DNA from: JBGQOG01 sp052113705
GTDB lineage: Bacteria > Pseudomonadota > Alphaproteobacteria > Rhodobacterales > Rhodobacteraceae
Length of the DNA stretch: 64,000 nucleotides
Reading direction: 5' to 3'
NCBI RefSeq assembly: GCF_052113705.1
Contig: NZ_JBGQOG010000011.1
Span: forward strand, 69,154 to 133,153
Part shown: positions 51,057-59,629 of the stretch, in pieces
How positions within the stretch are numbered: the stretch's first letter is position 1
Layout: the number at the start of each line of letters is the position of its first letter
Made by a program: the position numbers and the translations under genes
Notes under the pieces: model-generated
What the model was told of the DNA's origin: nothing
What the model saw: only the letters and a program-made list of their open reading frames with translations
The model's database searches: none

Positions 51057-51559
51057 CCGGCGCGGTGCTACTGCTGACCTTTGTCACGCTGGGTCGTCTG
51101 GGAGAATTGTGGCTGGCACAGCGCAACACGCGGGCCCTGCTGGCGATGGGCGCGATGGAGCTGGCGCCGGGGCATTATCCGGCGATTGTGGCGCTGCACA
51201 CGGCCTGGCTGGGCGCGCTATGGATCTTTGGCGCGGAACATGCGGTGGATCCGCGCTGGCTGGCGGTGTTTCTCGTCCTGCAAGCCGCGCGGATCTGGGT
51301 GCTGGGCACTTTGGGCGCGCGCTGGACGACCCGGATCATCATCGTGCCCGGCGAAACGCTGGTCTCGCGCGGGCCGTTTCGCTATGTGAACCACCCCAAT
51401 TACATGGTGGTGATCGGCGAGATCGCCGTGCTGCCCCTCTGTCTGGGCCTGCCTTGGGTGGCGCTGGTCTTCACGCTCCTCAACGCGGCCATCCTGACGG
51501 TGCGGATCCGTGCCGAGAATGCGGGCCTGAAGATGGCGCTCCGGCATGCCGAGGGCTGA
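51053..51559 (+). CDS. Isoprenylcysteine carboxyl methyltransferase family protein (alkylpyrone/alkylresorcinol O-methyltransferase-like)
   Basis: The 168-residue membrane protein has four hydrophobic segments and the ICMT-type C-terminal motif LVSRGPFRYVNHPNYMVVIG EI region (RYVNHPNYMV at about 122-131), which binds S-adenosylmethionine at the membrane surface. The homologues next to type III polyketide synthases (SrsB, BpsB/YpbQ) methylate the polyketide product. It is coupled to the synthase by an ATGA overlap and to the transporter by a 14-nt overlap. Confidence 0.9.
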   Translation: MTGAVLLLTFVTLGRLGELWLAQRNTRALLAMGAMELAPGHYPAIVALHTAWLGALWIFGAEHAVDPRWLAVFLVLQAARIWVLGTLGARWTTRIIIVPGETLVSRGPFRYVNHPNYMVVIGEIAVLPLCLGLPWVALVFTLLNAAILTVRIRAENAGLKMALRHAEG

Positions 51560-53090
51560 ACCGGCGATGCCGGTGCGCCCCGCGACCTGGCTGGGGTTCG
51601 GGGCCATGTGCATCGGCATGTTCATGGCCATTCTTGATGTGCAGATCGTCGCCACCTCCTTGCCCGAGATACAGGCCGCGCTGAACATCGCGCCTGAGCA
51701 GATGAGCTGGGTGCAGACCGCCTATCTGATTGCCGAGGTGATCGCGATCCCGCTGACCGGCATGTTGATGCGGATCCTGACCATGCGCGGGCTCTTTGTC
51801 GGGGCGACGGCGCTTTTCACCTTTGCCTCGCTCGGCTGCGCTTCGGCGGACAGTTTTGGCGCACTCGTGACTTGGCGGGTGCTGCAGGGGATGGCGGGGG
51901 GGACGCTGATCCCGGCGGTGTTCTCGGCGGTGTTCTTGCTGTTCCCGCTGCGGCGACAGGGGATTGCCACCACGCTGGCCGGGGTTCTGGCGGTGCTCGC
52001 GCCCACGATCGGACCGGTCGTCGGCGGCTGGATCACCGAAACCTATTCCTGGCACTGGCTCTTTTTGATCAATGTCTTGCCGGGGTTTGCGGCCGTCGCC
52101 GTTGCCGCAGCGGTGCTGCCCCGCGCCCCGATGCAGCGCGATCTGATCCGAGCACTGGATTGGGTGTCGCTGGGGCTGATCGCGGTGGCGCTCGGCGCGC
52201 TTGAGATTGCGCTGAAAGAGGGGCCCGCGCGCGGCTGGACCTCGGGGCTGGTGCTGGGGTTGCTGACCCTCGCGGCGCTGAGCGGGGCGGGGTTTGTGCG
52301 CAAAACGCTGCGGGCGCAGCCGCCGGTGGTGGAGTTGCGCAATTTCAGCAACCGGAATTTTCTGGTCAGCAGCCTTCTGAGCTTTGTGCTGGGGATTGGT
52401 CTCTTTGGGTCGGTCTATCTGATGCCGGTGTTTCTGGCCTTCGTGCGCGGGCATGGGGCGCTTGAGATCGGCAAGATCATGTTGGTGACCGGGGTGGCGC
52501 AATTGCTGATCGCGCCGGTGGCGGTGGCGCTGGATCAACGGACGGAGGCGCGTCTGCTGACGGCGCTTGGCTTTGCGATGTTTGCCATCGGGCTGGGGAT
52601 GAGCGCCGTTCAGACGCCGCAAACCGATTTTGCGGGGATGTTCTGGCCACAGGTCTTGCGGGGGCTGGCGATCATGTTCTGCCTTTTGCCGCCCACCCGG
52701 CTGGCGTTGGGGCATCTGGCGCCCGAGCAGGTGCCCGATGCCAGCGGCCTTTTCAACCTGATGCGCAATCTGGGCGGGGCCATCGGATTGGCGCTGATTG
52801 ACACGGTGATCTATTCGCGCGGCCCGGTGCATGCCGCGGCGCTGCTGGCGCAGCTGCAGGCCGGGGATCGTGCCACCGCCGCGTTCATCGGCATACCCGC
52901 TGACATGATGGCAGCGCTGCCCGCCGGACCGCTGGACCCGGCCAGCCAAAGCCTTCTTGGGCCGATGCTGGAAAAGGCGGCGCTCACCTCCGCCATCAAC
53001 GATGCCTGGCTGATGATCGCGGTGCTGACCTTTGCGGCGCTGCTCTGTGTGCCCTTTGCCCGCAGGGCGCAGCCGGGGGGCACGCCCTGA
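51546..53090 (+). CDS. DHA2 (EmrB/QacA) family MFS drug transporter
   Basis: A 514-residue protein with about 14 transmembrane segments, typical for DHA2 exporters. Family motifs are FMAILDVQIVATSLPEIQAA (motif D region), WVQTAYLIAEVIAIPLTG, the motif C region GVLAVLAPTIGPVVGGWITE and LFNLMRNLGGAIGLALIDTV. It should export a compound with the proton gradient. Without an EmrA-type adaptor gene nearby it may work alone in the inner membrane. Being third in the polyketide operon, it may move the methylated polyketide or provide resistance (inference). The start may be 51546 or the in-frame ATG at 51567. Confidence 0.92.
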   Translation: MPRAEPAMPVRPATWLGFGAMCIGMFMAILDVQIVATSLPEIQAALNIAPEQMSWVQTAYLIAEVIAIPLTGMLMRILTMRGLFVGATALFTFASLGCASADSFGALVTWRVLQGMAGGTLIPAVFSAVFLLFPLRRQGIATTLAGVLAVLAPTIGPVVGGWITETYSWHWLFLINVLPGFAAVAVAAAVLPRAPMQRDLIRALDWVSLGLIAVALGALEIALKEGPARGWTSGLVLGLLTLAALSGAGFVRKTLRAQPPVVELRNFSNRNFLVSSLLSFVLGIGLFGSVYLMPVFLAFVRGHGALEIGKIMLVTGVAQLLIAPVAVALDQRTEARLLTALGFAMFAIGLGMSAVQTPQTDFAGMFWPQVLRGLAIMFCLLPPTRLALGHLAPEQVPDASGLFNLMRNLGGAIGLALIDTVIYSRGPVHAAALLAQLQAGDRATAAFIGIPADMMAALPAGPLDPASQSLLGPMLEKAALTSAINDAWLMIAVLTFAALLCVPFARRAQPGGTP

Positions 53091-53244
53091 CGCGCCGCCG
53101 CCCCTGACGTGCAGTGCCGCGAAGGCAGGCCGCCGCGTTCAACAACATGCTGCCTGTGGTGCAGCGCAGAGGCGTGCTGTCCCAGGATCTGGCCGTCCGA
53201 AGTTCTGGCCGTCGGCAGGTGCCCCCGATCGCGGGTGGGGCAGA

Positions 53245-54891
53245 TCAGCGGCGGGGAAACCACGCCGCTTCGGGGGTTTCAATGCCGGTGGGTTGCTCAT
53301 CCTCGACCGCGCGCCAGACGGTGTCATCCATCGGGGTCAGATTGGCGTCGCGGCCACGGTCAAAGCTCTGGGCGCGCACAATATCGCGGTAGGCGGCGTT
53401 CAGCGCCATCGCGCGCCCGGGCGAGGGTGTCAGCAGCGGCCCGATGTCGTCGCGCAACGCGGCTTCCTTCTCGGTGCTCAGCGCGCCATCCGCGTCCAGC
53501 CAAGCTTCGATCACCGCGCGATTGGCGCGGTATTCGTCGCCCGCGCGGTTGGTGCGCAGGTAATGGGCATAATCGCCGGTGCCATCCGCCCGGATCAGAT
53601 CGGGCGTGCCGGACAGGCCCTTCTGGCTCCAGTGATACCAGCCCTCGCGGAAAGAGGCGGTGCTCAGCTTGCGCGGAAAGGCGAAGGTGGAATCGTCCAC
53701 CGTGCCCACGCCACCGTGACAGCCGGTGCAAAACACCGTCTCTTCAAAGCTTTGCGGCCGCAAATCTCCGGCGGCATCCTCAATGAACCCCTGCATCCGC
53801 CAGCCGCTGCCGGTGGGAATGCCCGCCTCTGCGGATCCGAAGAATTGCTTGGTGCGGTCCGGGAAATCGCTGTCTTCCTTCTTTTCGGCCAAGGCGCCTT
53901 CCTCAAGGTCGGCATAGGTTTGCCAGCGCGATTTGCGCATGTAGCGCAGCTCTTTCATCCGCGGCGCCATGGTCACCGTTTCGCCCTCGGTGGCGAGGTA
54001 GCGCACCGAATGCAGGAACTCGGTTCCGAACGGATAGAGCCCGGCGGCAAGTGGTGCCTCGGAGCCGGGCAGGGTGCCCGCGCGGCCCGCCCACTGCATG
54101 GTCACCCCCTCGAGGGGCGCGAAGGCAAAGGCCACATGGGTGGCGCTGTCCAGGACACCGTCGCGGTCGAGATCGACGCCGACGGTGGCTTCATCGGTGG
54201 CGGCAATCGCCACATCGGCGCGGCGGATCAGCGCCTCGGTGATCGCGAGGTTGGTTTTATAGACCACAAGGCTCTCGGCCCCGGTGGCATCCTCGCGATA
54301 GGCGGCGGGCAGGCGGATCAGCACATCATCGGCCGAACCATTGGTGGGCCAGAAGCCGCCCGGCAGCGGCTGATAGGCAAAGGCGCGCCAGCCGGTCAGG
54401 CGACCATCCGGGGCATGGTCGAAGCCCTCGTCGTCAAAGGCAAAATAGCTGTCGGGCACATAGCCCGCCCAGGCACCGTCGCCATTGCTGTCCCATGCCG
54501 GGGGCAGGGCCGCCAGTTTGGCGGCAAGGATCGGCTGGCCGGTCGCATCGAGATAGTTGTCCTCAGCGACATACGCTTTGATCTCGGCGGGGTCGGTCGC
54601 GGCAATCACCGCGCGGCGGTCGACAAACAGGTTGGTCCAGGGGTTGGTCAACGCGGGCCCCGGCATCGCGTAGCTTTGCTGCAGATCGGCGTCATTCACG
54701 AAATTCGGCCGCCGCGCGCTGACATGGCAGGTCTGGCAAGGGTTGTGGCTGTTCCCGGCCGCATCTTCGGTTTTGGTGTAGCATTGCGGCGGAATATAGG
54801 CTGTGGGGTTGCCCAGTGTCGTGCGGGTCAGATCCACCGCCAGCGCCGCCCCGGAACTGAGCAAAAACGCACAAAAAGACATTCGCAGCAT
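53245..54891 (-). CDS. Periplasmic di-haem cytochrome c-like protein, PhoX neighbour
   Basis: The 548-residue protein has a Sec signal peptide (cleavage near ALAVDL) and two c-type haem motifs far apart: CQTCH at residues 52-56 and CTGCH at 389-393. Aspartate-rich loops WDSNGDGAW (134-142) and DLDRDGVLDS (241-250) look like calcium-binding turns. I do not recognise a characterised family. It starts 80 bp downstream of the PhoX/DUF839 gene with a hairpin between, so they are probably co-transcribed. A role in moving electrons to or from that beta-propeller protein, or in sensing, is conceivable but unproven. Confidence 0.75.
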   Translation of the reverse strand: MLRMSFCAFLLSSGAALAVDLTRTTLGNPTAYIPPQCYTKTEDAAGNSHNPCQTCHVSARRPNFVNDADLQQSYAMPGPALTNPWTNLFVDRRAVIAATDPAEIKAYVAEDNYLDATGQPILAAKLAALPPAWDSNGDGAWAGYVPDSYFAFDDEGFDHAPDGRLTGWRAFAYQPLPGGFWPTNGSADDVLIRLPAAYREDATGAESLVVYKTNLAITEALIRRADVAIAATDEATVGVDLDRDGVLDSATHVAFAFAPLEGVTMQWAGRAGTLPGSEAPLAAGLYPFGTEFLHSVRYLATEGETVTMAPRMKELRYMRKSRWQTYADLEEGALAEKKEDSDFPDRTKQFFGSAEAGIPTGSGWRMQGFIEDAAGDLRPQSFEETVFCTGCHGGVGTVDDSTFAFPRKLSTASFREGWYHWSQKGLSGTPDLIRADGTGDYAHYLRTNRAGDEYRANRAVIEAWLDADGALSTEKEAALRDDIGPLLTPSPGRAMALNAAYRDIVRAQSFDRGRDANLTPMDDTVWRAVEDEQPTGIETPEAAWFPRR

Positions 54892-54923
54892 CGGTTACTC
54901 CGCAGCCATCGCTTCCCGAAAAA

Positions 54924-54947
54924 CGGGGCCCGGCGATCCGGACCCCG
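54924..54947 (-). terminator. Hairpin between the PhoX-like and cytochrome genes
   Basis: CGGGGCCCGG and CCGGACCCCG enclose 4 bases and pair at 9 of 10 positions. It lies in the 80-bp gap 3' of the PhoX-like gene (minus strand) and could lower expression of the cytochrome relative to the PhoX-like protein. Confidence 0.5.
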
Positions 54948-54971
54948 CGGTGTCATGCCTGAGGCAGGCGC

Positions 54972-56765
54972 TTAGTGCGCCAGCGGCGGGAAGGGCCCGA
55001 TATAGCCGACATAGGCGCGCGCATCGGCGGCATCCGTCAGCTTGTCTTCATCCGACTCGCCGTAGGGGTGCTGGATCACAGCCATCAGATAGCCGTGGCC
55101 GTTGACGTCCGGGTACCAGTAGGGCGAGGTGGTTTCCGAGCCATAGGGCGTCGACAGGATGCGGGTCAGCGTATTGTCGGTGAGGTTCATCGACCAGATC
55201 ACGTCGTTCTGGTGCCCCGAGCCCGTGTCTTCACCGATGATCACCGTGTTGTAGCCCGGGATGTAGGTCACGTTGTCCGGGTTGGCGATGCCGTTGATAT
55301 CGCAGGTGTTCACCTCGGCTGCCGCGCCGCACATGTTGTGGGTCGGATCACAGGCGGGATCGGCCGCCGCCTCGGTTTCGGCCTTGCTCATCGGTTTCCC
55401 GGCGACCAGACCCTTCATCGTCGTGGCGGTATAGCCCGCGTCGAGGTCAAGCTGATAGACCGCGCCACAGCTGTTTTCTTCCAGCCGGATGTCGTCGCGG
55501 CCGCCCTTGTCACCCTTGTACCCGGCCTGCATCGCCTTGCCGACTTCCGAGATCGACAGATAGACCTTGTTGTGGTCGGGATCGTAGGCGATGCCTTCCA
55601 TCTTGCGGAACTCGGTGGTGGCCCCCATCATCGAGGCATAGCGGCGGGTTTCCAGACGCGAGGCCAGCATTTCCATGCCCGGCTTCACCTTCAGACATTC
55701 CGCAGCACCCTCGGCGTTCGAGGACATGAAGCCCTCGGCGCAGCTGCCATCTTCGTTGATGTCAGCGGTCTCGAAAAGATCCGAGAATTGGGTCCCGGCT
55801 TCGATCCCGGCCTGCACCTCGGCATCAATTGCATGGCCCAGATCAACCCATTGCAGATCGGCCTCGCCCACGCCCGCATCCGAGGTCTGCACCCATCTCG
55901 CAGCGTAAAGCGTGCCCGCACTCAGGTCGCCCTCTTTGTCGGCGACAAAGCGGAAGAGACCCACATTGGTGCCATCATCCGAGATATAGGCGGTTTTCTG
56001 GTCCGGCATGACCTTCGCCAGCTCAACCGCGACGCGGCCCATCGAGAAATGTTTATGCGCGGTGGCCGAACCGTCCTCGGTCACGGTGATCTCGGTCGGA
56101 AAGCCATAGCGGTAGGGTTTGTAGGTGGCGCGGAACTCGTCCAGCGTCATCTTGGACGGGTCGAGACCTTCGTAGCGCACCATCGGGAAGGCATAATCGT
56201 CGATGTCATCAAGGCTGGTGGCCGCTTCGATGCTGCGGGCATCCGCGGGGTATTCTTCGGACCCGAGATGCGTGTTCCAAGGCGTCACCGACCCGGCGCA
56301 GGGCACCCAAAGGCCGCCGTAAGAGGCGAAATCTACCGGCTTGGTCGAGATGGCGGTCAGGTTGCCCTCGGCATCCTGTGCCAGCTCGCTGATGTACATC
56401 GCACCCGGGCGCGATTCAAAATGCGTCACCGAATAGAGCTTGTTGCCGATCGGCAGCAGCGAGGTGAAATCGGCATCCGGCGAGATATGCTCCGAGCCGT
56501 CTTCGGATTGCACGATCTTGCCGTTGCGGTCGGTCAGGGCGGCAAAGGTGTTGTCGCCCAACTTGTCGCCGGAACGCGCCAGCACATGATAGGCAATCGG
56601 ATATTCCTTGCCGTCGATGGTCACGCTTTGCGTGGCGATGGCGGCGCGTTTGGCCGCATCATCGGCGGCGAAAGGCACGGGGCTGAAGGCGAGATCGCCC
56701 GCATGGGCTACCATCGGCAGTAGAACGAGGGCAGTGGCGCGCAGGAGGTGGCTACGAACAGACAT
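54972..56765 (-). CDS. PhoX/DUF839 family beta-propeller protein
   Basis: The 597-residue secreted protein matches the DUF839/PhoX group: FGFPTEITV-like strand (YRYGFPTEITVTEDG), HKHFSMGRVAVELAKVMPDQ, KTAYISDDGTNVGLFRFVAD, FRKMEGIAYDPDHNKVYLSI and NPDNVTYIPGYNTVIIGEDT. PhoX enzymes are calcium/iron phosphatases exported by Tat. This one has a Sec-type signal (VRSHLLRATALVLLPMVAHA) without a twin arginine, so it may not be loaded with cofactor in the cytoplasm and may not be a phosphatase. The paired cysteine-containing loops near residues 425-480 could form disulfides. The downstream gene encodes a di-haem cytochrome-like protein. Confidence 0.82.
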   Translation of the reverse strand: MSVRSHLLRATALVLLPMVAHAGDLAFSPVPFAADDAAKRAAIATQSVTIDGKEYPIAYHVLARSGDKLGDNTFAALTDRNGKIVQSEDGSEHISPDADFTSLLPIGNKLYSVTHFESRPGAMYISELAQDAEGNLTAISTKPVDFASYGGLWVPCAGSVTPWNTHLGSEEYPADARSIEAATSLDDIDDYAFPMVRYEGLDPSKMTLDEFRATYKPYRYGFPTEITVTEDGSATAHKHFSMGRVAVELAKVMPDQKTAYISDDGTNVGLFRFVADKEGDLSAGTLYAARWVQTSDAGVGEADLQWVDLGHAIDAEVQAGIEAGTQFSDLFETADINEDGSCAEGFMSSNAEGAAECLKVKPGMEMLASRLETRRYASMMGATTEFRKMEGIAYDPDHNKVYLSISEVGKAMQAGYKGDKGGRDDIRLEENSCGAVYQLDLDAGYTATTMKGLVAGKPMSKAETEAAADPACDPTHNMCGAAAEVNTCDINGIANPDNVTYIPGYNTVIIGEDTGSGHQNDVIWSMNLTDNTLTRILSTPYGSETTSPYWYPDVNGHGYLMAVIQHPYGESDEDKLTDAADARAYVGYIGPFPPLAH

Positions 56766-56926
56766 GGCTGGTCCCTTACATGATCTTCGATCCTGTTAGA
56801 CCCGCGAGACGACAGTTTCGTGACCATCCGGCACCCGTCCCCGCCCGCTTGCGGTCGGGTGCATTCCCGAGGCCCCGCTGGGCTGGGGATGGGGTAAGGA
56901 TGAGAGTGCGGGCCGAGCGGCGCGGG

Positions 56927-57931
56927 TTACCCCCGCAGATGCGCGCCGCGCCGCCGGGCGGGGGGCATCCCGAAATGCGCTGCAAACAGGCGCGAGAAAT
57001 GCGCGGTCGAGACAAAGCCGGTGGCCTGCGCAATATCGCCGAGCGAGAGGGTGGATTGCGCAAGGAGCTGATCGGCCTTTTCCAGACGCAACAGCCGGTA
57101 GAACTGCATGGGCGGCATCTTGAACTGTGCCTGAAACAGCCGCTGCAGCTGGCGCGGGCTGCCGCCCGAAAGGCTCGCCAGATGCTCGGGCGTGAGCGGA
57201 TCGGCCAGATGGCTGTTCATCAGCCGCACCGCCGCCACCAGCATCGGATGCGTCAGGTGATAGCGGTCAACCGGATCCAGCTGTTGCGGCTCATCCGCGG
57301 TGCGCAGGCGCGGATGGATGAACCAGTCGCTGACCGCGCGGGCAAAATCGGCCCCATGCTCGCCCGCAATCAGCGCGCACATCATGTCCAGCGCCGCCAC
57401 GCCGCCCGCGCAGCTGTAGCGGTCGCGGTCAATCACATACAAGGCGCGCTCGATCAGCAGGTCGGGTTGCTGATCGGCCAGCGCATCGGCATGCAGCCAG
57501 TGCAGGGTGAACCGCCGCCCCTTCATCAGCCCATGCCGGGCGAGAATGGCCCCGCCGCCCGAAATTCCCCCCAGCCTGACCTTGCGCGCATGCAGCCCCC
57601 GCAGGCCGCGAATGAGCACGGGATCGGTGAAATGCATCGGATCGCCACCCGCGACGACAAAGGCGATATCCAGCTCATTTCCCGCCGTCGCCAAGGCTTT
57701 GCACGGGAAGCCGCCGCCGCAGGAAGAGGCAACGAACCCCTCGGAACTGGCAAAGAAATGCAGCCGGTAAAGCTCGCGGCCGGCCAAAAGATTGGCGGCG
57801 CGCAGCGGCTCCACCGCCGAGGCCAGCGACATCAGCGCATGGTCGGGCGTGAGGACAAACCCGATCTCGCGCGGGGCAGAAACGTCCGGGGTCGGCATGC
57901 CGGTGGCGCGCCGGGCAGTGACAGCGGCCAT
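56927..57931 (-). CDS. GlxA-type AraC family transcriptional regulator (GbdR-like)
   Basis: A 334-residue regulator with an N-terminal DJ-1/PfpI-like domain (IGFVLTPDHALMSLASAVEP, then RKVRLGGISGGGAILARHGL) and a C-terminal AraC domain with two HTH motifs (LTPEHLASLSGGSPRQLQRL and LSLGDIAQATGFVSTAHFSR). This architecture is shared by GbdR, SouR and CdhR, which control glycine betaine, sarcosine and carnitine catabolism. It is divergent from soxBDAG, so it is the likely activator. The ATG at 57931 with GGGGGA upstream is favoured over the longer frame to 58012, which would run into the sox promoter. Confidence 0.88.
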   Translation of the reverse strand: MAAVTARRATGMPTPDVSAPREIGFVLTPDHALMSLASAVEPLRAANLLAGRELYRLHFFASSEGFVASSCGGGFPCKALATAGNELDIAFVVAGGDPMHFTDPVLIRGLRGLHARKVRLGGISGGGAILARHGLMKGRRFTLHWLHADALADQQPDLLIERALYVIDRDRYSCAGGVAALDMMCALIAGEHGADFARAVSDWFIHPRLRTADEPQQLDPVDRYHLTHPMLVAAVRLMNSHLADPLTPEHLASLSGGSPRQLQRLFQAQFKMPPMQFYRLLRLEKADQLLAQSTLSLGDIAQATGFVSTAHFSRLFAAHFGMPPARRRGAHLRG

Positions 57932-58059
57932 CGTGACAGTCCCCCATGATACGCGCCCACCGCCTGTCCGGGGCGGGCAATTCCATGTCCGTATCTGACA
58001 TTTCTTGCGCAATTTGTCACGCTAGAGTTGGGGAAATTCCGCCAGATCACGAGGTCGAT

Positions 58060-59310
58060 GTGCGTTTTTCAGCTCTGAGAGTTTTTGCGGAGGCGATCAC
58101 CGGCCACAAGGGCTGGAAGCCGCTGTGGCGCAACCCGGAACCGCAGGCCAGCTATGATTACATCATCGTGGGCGGCGGCGGGCATGGGCTGGCAACGGCC
58201 TATTTTCTGGCCAGCCAGTTCAGGCAGGCGCGGATTGCCGTGCTGGAAAAAGGCTGGATCGGCTCGGGCAATATCGGGCGCAACACCACGATTATCCGCT
58301 CGAACTACCTGCTGCCGGGCAATGAACCTTTCTACGAATTCTCGATGAAGCTTTGGGAAAACATGGAGCAGGAGTTCAATTTCAACGCGATGGTCAGCCA
58401 GCGCGGGATCCTGAACCTGATCCACAGCGACGGTCAGCGCGATGCCTATCGCCGGCGCGGCAATGCGATGCTGCTGGCCGGGGCGGATGCCGAACTGCTG
58501 GACACGGCGGGGGTGCGGGCCATGTACCCCTGGCTCAATTTCGAGAATGCCCGTTTTCCGATCAAGGGCGGGCTATTGCAGCGCCGCGCGGGCACGGCGC
58601 GGCATGATGGTGTGGTCTGGGGCTATGCGCGCGGCGCCGACCTTCTGGGCGTCGATCTGATCCAGAATTGCGAAGTGACCGGCTTCCGGATCGAGAACGG
58701 CCGCGTGCAGGGGGTGGACACCTCGCGCGGCTATATCGGCGCGAAAAAAGTGGGCGTGGCGGTGGCGGGCTCTTCGGGCCGGGTGATGGCCAAGGCGGGC
58801 CTGCGGCTGCCGATCGAAAGCCATGTGCTGCAGGCCTTTGTCTCGGAAGGGCTGAAGCCGGTGATCGACGGCGTCATCACCTTCGGAGCCGGGCATTTCT
58901 ATGTGAGCCAATCCGACAAGGGCGGGCTGGTCTTTGGCGGCGACATTGACGGCTACAACTCCTACGCGCAGCGCGGCAACCTGCCGGTGGTCGAGGATGT
59001 GGCCGAGGGCGGCATGGCACTGATGCCCGCGATTGGCCGGGCGCGCCTGCTGCGGATGTGGGGCGGCATCATGGACATGTCGATGGACGGCTCGCCGATC
59101 ATCGACCGCACGCCGGTCGAGGGCCTCTATCTGAACGCGGGCTGGTGCTATGGCGGGTTCAAGGCGACCCCGGCGTCCGGTTTCAGCTTTGCGCATCTAC
59201 TGGCGACGGACCGGCCACATGACACCGCCGCCGCCTACCGGCTGGACCGTTTTGGCCGTGGCCATGTGATCGACGAAAAAGGTGTGGGCGCCCAGCCCAA
59301 CCTGCATTGA
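58060..59310 (+). CDS. soxB: Sarcosine oxidase subunit beta SoxB
   Basis: The 416-residue flavoprotein starts at GTG 58060 (GAGG upstream), giving the family N-terminus RFSALRVFAEAITGHKGW; the longer ORF adds unrelated residues. It has the FAD motif DYIIVGGGGHGLATAYFLA, GSGNIGRNTTIIRSNYLLP, and RRAGTARHDGVVWGYAR, whose histidine (about H182) aligns with the residue that binds FMN covalently. It oxidises sarcosine to glycine plus a methylene group and passes it to SoxA. It is first in soxBDAG, the usual order. Confidence 0.95.
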   Translation: MRFSALRVFAEAITGHKGWKPLWRNPEPQASYDYIIVGGGGHGLATAYFLASQFRQARIAVLEKGWIGSGNIGRNTTIIRSNYLLPGNEPFYEFSMKLWENMEQEFNFNAMVSQRGILNLIHSDGQRDAYRRRGNAMLLAGADAELLDTAGVRAMYPWLNFENARFPIKGGLLQRRAGTARHDGVVWGYARGADLLGVDLIQNCEVTGFRIENGRVQGVDTSRGYIGAKKVGVAVAGSSGRVMAKAGLRLPIESHVLQAFVSEGLKPVIDGVITFGAGHFYVSQSDKGGLVFGGDIDGYNSYAQRGNLPVVEDVAEGGMALMPAIGRARLLRMWGGIMDMSMDGSPIIDRTPVEGLYLNAGWCYGGFKATPASGFSFAHLLATDRPHDTAAAYRLDRFGRGHVIDEKGVGAQPNLH

Positions 59311-59338
59311 TGCTCCGCGTTTCAGACAAGGCTAGATC

Positions 59339-59629
59339 ATGCTGATCCCTCATCCTCTTCTTGGTCTGCGTGATGCGCAGGAATTCACCTATCTCGGCGA
59401 TGCCGCACTGCTCAACCGCCCCGACGGCATGGCCGAGGACGCGGCTGGCGCCTTTAACGACTATGTCTATCTGCGCGACAATCCGGCGGGCCTGCACCGG
59501 GAATTGTGGTTCCACGAGCAGGGCGACCGTTCCTGGCTGATCGTCACCCGCGATACGGTGACGCATGAAATTCTGCGGGCGGAGCTGGCGCAGGACGTCG
59601 CACTTGCAGCACGAGGGGGTCAGGCATGA
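59339..59629 (+). CDS. soxD: Sarcosine oxidase subunit delta SoxD, zinc site not conserved
   Basis: The 96-residue protein is SoxD by position (between soxB and soxA) and by pattern (GAFNDYVYLRDNPAGLHREL, then WLIVTRDTVTHEILRAEL). The zinc ligands described for heterotetrameric sarcosine oxidases are Cys6, Cys9, His59 and Cys63. Here the N-terminus reads MLIPHPLLGLRD, so both early cysteines are replaced (His and Leu), and position 63 is Asp; only H59 remains. The protein has no cysteine at all, so it cannot form the usual zinc site. The stop overlaps the soxA start by 4 nt. Confidence 0.9.
   Translation: MLIPHPLLGLRDAQEFTYLGDAALLNRPDGMAEDAAGAFNDYVYLRDNPAGLHRELWFHEQGDRSWLIVTRDTVTHEILRAELAQDVALAARGGQA

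Noticed and set aside
53032..54975. 647-codon open frame on the plus strand
   Set aside because: Antisense to the di-haem cytochrome gene, whose signal peptide and haem motifs establish the true strand.
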